Position numbers and translations under genes: made by a program. A DNA stretch of 64,000 nucleotides, from the NCBI GenBank assembly GCA_018333525.1, contig JAGXTF010000031.1:1-64000 (forward strand), in the 5' to 3' direction. The first letter of the stretch is position 1. Each line of letters starts with the position of its first letter. Below the pieces are notes generated by a model. The model saw only the letters and a list, made by a program, of their open reading frames with translations. It had not been told where the DNA came from and ran no database searches. Shown piece after piece: positions 60,996-64,000 of the stretch. This DNA is from Bacteroidota bacterium (lineage in GTDB: Bacteria > Bacteroidota > Bacteroidia > NS11-12g > UBA955).

Positions 60996-61964
60996 ATGAA
61001 ACGAATAGGTGTTTTCTGCAGCGGAGGAGATTCCCCCGGAATGAATGCCTGCATCCGCGCAGTGGTGCGGACAGGAATTGCATTGGATGCAGAAGTAATT
61101 GGCATACGAAACGGATACCAGGGAATGCTCGATGGAGATTTTATCCGTTTAAATTCGGGCAGCGTTTCCAATATTATTCAAGTGGGTGGTACCATCCTAA
61201 AAACCTCCAGATGCAAAGATTTTTTACAGAAAGAAGGAAGGGCCAAAGCCGCAAAAAAATTGCGAGAAGAGGGAATAGAAGGGCTCATTTGTATCGGCGG
61301 CGACGGCACATATACAGGTGCCATGTTATTTGAAGCCGAACATGGAATTCCCTGTATTGGTTGTCCCGGAACAATAGATAACGACCTTTTTGGTACGGAC
61401 TATACCATAGGTTTTCACACAGCCGTAAATACTGCTATGGAAGCAATAGACAGAATTCGCGACACCGCAGAATCCCATGCCCGTGTTTTTTTCATAGAAG
61501 TGATGGGAAGGCACAGCGGCCATCTGGCGTTGCAGGCAGGACTTGCATCCGGTGCAGAGGGGATTTTTATTCCCGAAAAAACCAATGAAATGCAGTTGAT
61601 TGTGCAACGTTTAAAAAACAGAAAGAGAAAAAAAGCATTCAGTATATTTATTGTTGCCGAAGGCGATGAGGAAGGACGCGCATTTGAAATTGCGAATGAA
61701 TTTCAAAAATCCTTTCCGGAAACCGAAACCAGAGTGAGTGTTTTGGGCTATATCCAAAGAGGAGGAAGTCCTGTTCCGGAAGATCGTATTTTGGCCACCA
61801 GACTGGGATGTGAGGCCGTACAATTTCTATTGAAAGGCGGAAAAAATATGGCAGCCGGAATTATTGGAAATCAAATCCAAATGACACCATTACAGGAAAC
61901 TATTCAAAAGAAAAAAGATGTTCCTTTGGACATTTGGGCCATCAATGAATTATTGAGTCATTAA
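60996..61964 (+). CDS. pfkA: 6-phosphofructokinase
   Basis: 322 residues from ATG 60996; a longer frame upstream begins inside the terminator and is rejected. It phosphorylates fructose 6-phosphate, using ATP, to the 1,6-bisphosphate, a committed step of glycolysis. Motifs: RIGVFCSGGDSPGMNACIRA, CIGGDGTYTGA, GTIDNDLFGTDYTIGFHTA (catalytic Asp), EVMGRHSGHLAL and YIQRGGSPVPEDRILATR. The GGDGT form with G after D fits an ATP-dependent rather than PPi-dependent enzyme. It is 5 bp before recN in the same direction, an unusual pairing. Confidence 0.97.
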   Translation: MKRIGVFCSGGDSPGMNACIRAVVRTGIALDAEVIGIRNGYQGMLDGDFIRLNSGSVSNIIQVGGTILKTSRCKDFLQKEGRAKAAKKLREEGIEGLICIGGDGTYTGAMLFEAEHGIPCIGCPGTIDNDLFGTDYTIGFHTAVNTAMEAIDRIRDTAESHARVFFIEVMGRHSGHLALQAGLASGAEGIFIPEKTNEMQLIVQRLKNRKRKKAFSIFIVAEGDEEGRAFEIANEFQKSFPETETRVSVLGYIQRGGSPVPEDRILATRLGCEAVQFLLKGGKNMAAGIIGNQIQMTPLQETIQKKKDVPLDIWAINELLSH

Positions 61965-61969
61965 ATATT

Positions 61970-63625
61970 ATGTTGTTATCGCTTTTTGTTAAAAATTTCG
62001 CATTAATTGAAGAATTGCATTTTCAACCCGAAACCGGATTGAATGTAATTACCGGGGAAACCGGTGCGGGAAAAAGTATTATTCTGGGCGCACTGGGCTT
62101 GGTTTTGGGCAACAGAGCAGAGACTGCGGCACTTTATAATCTCACCGAAAAATGCATTGTGGAAGCAGTATTTTCTTCTGAAAATATGGAAGTGGAGGCT
62201 TTCTTTAAAATGAAGGAACTGGACCTGGATCGCGAAATTATTTTGCGCAGAGAAATTGCAGTTTCAGGTAAAAGCAGGGCATTTATTAATGATACTCCCG
62301 TAACGCTAACTGATTTGAAAGAATTGGGAAGCCTGCTGATGGAAATACACACGCAAAATACCAATCTTCTGATACGGGATAACAATGAACAATTGCTTCT
62401 TGTAGACGATTTTGGAACACCAAAAGAATTGCTGTATCACCACCGTGAATTATGGAATAATTATGTGGGAAGCAAAACAAAATTACAGGAGTTGGAAATT
62501 CAGATAGAAAGGGCGCTAGCAGAGCGGGAATTCCTGAGATTTCAACTGGACGAACTGGATGCATTTTTACCAGTTGAAAATGAAGATTCCATATTAGAAG
62601 AAAAAGCGAATCTTTTAGCTCATGCAGCAGATATTACAGAATCAGGCAATTTGGCAATTGACTTGCTCACAGAACACGAAAATTCTGTGTATTCCCAATT
62701 GCAACAAGTGCGAAATGCATTGAAAGGGGTTGCAGGTTTTCATCCGCAATTATCCGAAATATATGCGAGATTGGAGAATTCCATGGAAGAGATACGGGAG
62801 TTGAGCAGAGACCTGCAAAAGCCATCTCAGTCTACGGAATACAACCCTACTGAACTGGACGCCATACAAAATCGCATTGCAACTTTGCAAATGTTATTGA
62901 GAAAACACCATGCAGAAAATTCCACAGAATTAATTGCATTACAAAATAATTTTCGGGAACGTTTGAATATTGCAGATCATGCAGAAGAAGAAATAAAAAA
63001 GATCAAAAATGCGGTTGAAGAAAATTATAAAGAATGTTTAAAATCTGCAAAAAATCTACACCAAATTCGGGTAAAACTGGCAGAAGAATTATGTGCCAAA
63101 GCCATAAAAGACCTTTCCAAACTCGGCATGCCGAAAGCCAAATTAGTGGCAAAAACCGAATTTCAGAATGAATTTTTAAATGTAAATGGTGCCACAAAAG
63201 TGCAATTGCTTTTCAATGCCAATGGCAGTAAAGAATTGCCTTTGGAAAAAGTTGCAAGTGGTGGTGAAGTTTCGCGTTTGAATTTTTGCTTTAAATCCAT
63301 ATTGGCGGGAAAAAAATCCCTGGGCACTATTATTTTTGATGAAACAGATACCGGTGTATCAGGGGAAATTGCGTTGCGTTTTGGAGAAATGATGGCCGAT
63401 CTTGGAAAATACCACCAGATCATTGCAATTACCCATCTGCCGCAGGTTGCAGCCAAAGGGAAAACCCATTTTGAAGTATATAAAACCGAGAAGGGAGATG
63501 CGAGTCACACCCATATTCGCAAATTAAATGAGGCGGAAAAAATCGGCAATATTGCAACCATGCTCAGCGGCCATGATCCGGGTGAGGCGGCGCTGGCAGC
63601 GGCTAAAGAATTATTAGGAATTTAA
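61970..63625 (+). CDS. recN: DNA repair protein RecN
   Basis: A 551-residue SMC-like protein for double-strand-break repair. Walker A GETGAGKSIILGALGLVLG near residue 30, a long coiled coil from about residue 160 to 360, and a C-terminal ABC half with LEKVASGGEVSRLNFCFKSI and Walker B IIFDETDTGVSGEIALRFG are all in the family order. AITHLPQVAAKGKTHFEVYK matches the usual H-loop region. It acts early at breaks, in loading RecA and holding DNA ends. It starts 5 bp after pfkA and is followed by a hairpin and repeats. Confidence 0.95.
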   Translation: MLLSLFVKNFALIEELHFQPETGLNVITGETGAGKSIILGALGLVLGNRAETAALYNLTEKCIVEAVFSSENMEVEAFFKMKELDLDREIILRREIAVSGKSRAFINDTPVTLTDLKELGSLLMEIHTQNTNLLIRDNNEQLLLVDDFGTPKELLYHHRELWNNYVGSKTKLQELEIQIERALAEREFLRFQLDELDAFLPVENEDSILEEKANLLAHAADITESGNLAIDLLTEHENSVYSQLQQVRNALKGVAGFHPQLSEIYARLENSMEEIRELSRDLQKPSQSTEYNPTELDAIQNRIATLQMLLRKHHAENSTELIALQNNFRERLNIADHAEEEIKKIKNAVEENYKECLKSAKNLHQIRVKLAEELCAKAIKDLSKLGMPKAKLVAKTEFQNEFLNVNGATKVQLLFNANGSKELPLEKVASGGEVSRLNFCFKSILAGKKSLGTIIFDETDTGVSGEIALRFGEMMADLGKYHQIIAITHLPQVAAKGKTHFEVYKTEKGDASHTHIRKLNEAEKIGNIATMLSGHDPGEAALAAAKELLGI

Positions 63626-63634
63626 TTTTTTTTT

Positions 63635-63660
63635 CAACCTTTGGCATTGCCCAAAGGTTG
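63635..63660. repeat. Hairpin after recN
   Basis: CAACCTTTGG and CCAAAGGTTG pair perfectly over 10 bp around CATTGC. A T-run comes before it and not after it, so it is not a classic terminator for recN. Confidence 0.6.
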
Positions 63661-63674
63661 GACCAAAGGCTAGG

Positions 63675-63835
63675 CCCTCGAATAAAAAGCTAAAAAACTA
63701 CGATTTGGATTTACCACGCCGCTAAGGTTTTTGTCGAGGGGATGCAACAATTAAATCCTGACTTATTGACAAAAACTGCAGCGGCTTCCCGCGCCCTTGC
63801 TATCGCCGGGCCGCCCCCTCGCACAAATCCTGCAT
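63675..63835. repeat. GC-rich island with inverted repeats
   Basis: An inverted repeat CCCTCGA (63675)/TCGAGGG (63734) is followed by a GC-rich stretch 63778-63825 (GCGGC ... GCCGC, GGGCCGCCCCCTCG) in otherwise AT-rich DNA. No gene is seen in 63626-64000. Confidence 0.45.
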
Positions 63836-63872
63836 CTTGTTTTTCAACGCTTTTTTTTCGGAAGGGCCATCA

Positions 63873-63985
63873 CCGGGTTGCAACGCTTTTATATAATATT
63901 TGAAATGATTACAGATTTTAACTTTGTATAATAAAAGTTAAAATCTGTTTATATACTAAAGTCTTAAATAAGTGTTGCAACCCGG
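63873..63985. repeat. Nested inverted repeat element
   Basis: The outer arms CCGGGTTGCAAC (63873-63884) and GTTGCAACCCGG (63974-63985) are perfectly complementary over 12 bp. Inside lies a perfect 15-bp stem, ACAGATTTTAACTTT (63911-63925)/AAAGTTAAAATCTGT (63934-63948), with loop GTATAATA. The 113-bp unit codes for nothing and looks like a small non-autonomous mobile element. Confidence 0.7.
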
Positions 63986-64000
63986 CTTTAGCTGGCAGCA

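Overview
The window looks like the chromosome of a Bacteroidota bacterium, probably in the Chitinophagales/Sphingobacteriia area, though the genus cannot be read from the sequence. The reasons are: five large secreted proteins ending in type IX secretion (Por/T9SS) sorting domains; very little Shine-Dalgarno signal; promoter-like TAnnTTTG (-7) boxes; a SirB1-type transglutaminase-like gene, LemA/TPM genes, GxxExxY and HMA-AraC genes typical of the phylum; and AT-rich DNA with A/T-rich intergenic regions.

Layout. 1-8752: start of a lipoyl-domain E2 acyltransferase (cut by the edge), a SirB1-like protein, topA, a secreted M43 metalloprotease, yraN, lipB, and a lemA-TPM-TPM cluster. 8753-12988: a hairpin-rich spacer, a lipoprotein, a large LamG-type T9SS protein, then tRNA-Pro(CGG) with hairpin repeats on its 5' side and two tandem structured repeat units on its 3' side, each beginning with a copy of the tRNA 3' end, followed by gene remnants. 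12989-21857: an acyltransferase with a zinc-ribbon membrane partner, a small hypothetical protein and a complete RND efflux triad (adaptor, HAE1-type pump, outer-membrane factor) closed by a terminator. 21943-24700: a T9SS protein, an HMA-AraC regulator next to a 53-residue cysteine-rich metallothionein-like peptide, and a BIME-like array of six palindromic repeats. 24719-27975: the classic thrS-infC-rpmI-rplT translation operon. 28053-37543: an OLD-like ATPase/TOPRIM gene (possible defence nuclease), a MATE transporter broken by a one-base frameshift, and three large T9SS cell-surface proteins. 37613-41823: a TPR sensor kinase and NarL-type regulator. 42051-47319: 2-oxoacid:ferredoxin oxidoreductase (korAB) with a flavin/iron-sulfur oxidoreductase, interrupted by a GxxExxY gene carried between inverted repeats. 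48190-50990: a tightly overlapped cassette of unknown protein, membrane protein, kinase and response regulator. 51078-63625: uvrA, envelope proteins and lipoproteins, lon, pfkA and recN. 63626-64000: nested inverted repeats and a GC-rich island.

How the genes work together. Central metabolism is represented by lipoylation (lipB and an E2 subunit), pfkA and a ferredoxin-linked 2-oxoacid oxidoreductase with its likely electron carrier. DNA and protein maintenance is covered by topA, uvrA, recN and lon. A large share of the coding capacity is secreted surface protein. The TPR kinase and NarL regulator lie directly upstream of a Kelch-type secreted protein and share a short sequence motif with its upstream region.

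The least explained part is the tRNA-Pro neighbourhood. Two tandem repeat units there differ in sequence but keep four or five stems through paired base changes, which points to a conserved folded RNA or single-stranded DNA element that integrates at, and rebuilds, the tRNA 3' end. Several hairpin families in the window share the loop signature GCRAAGC.
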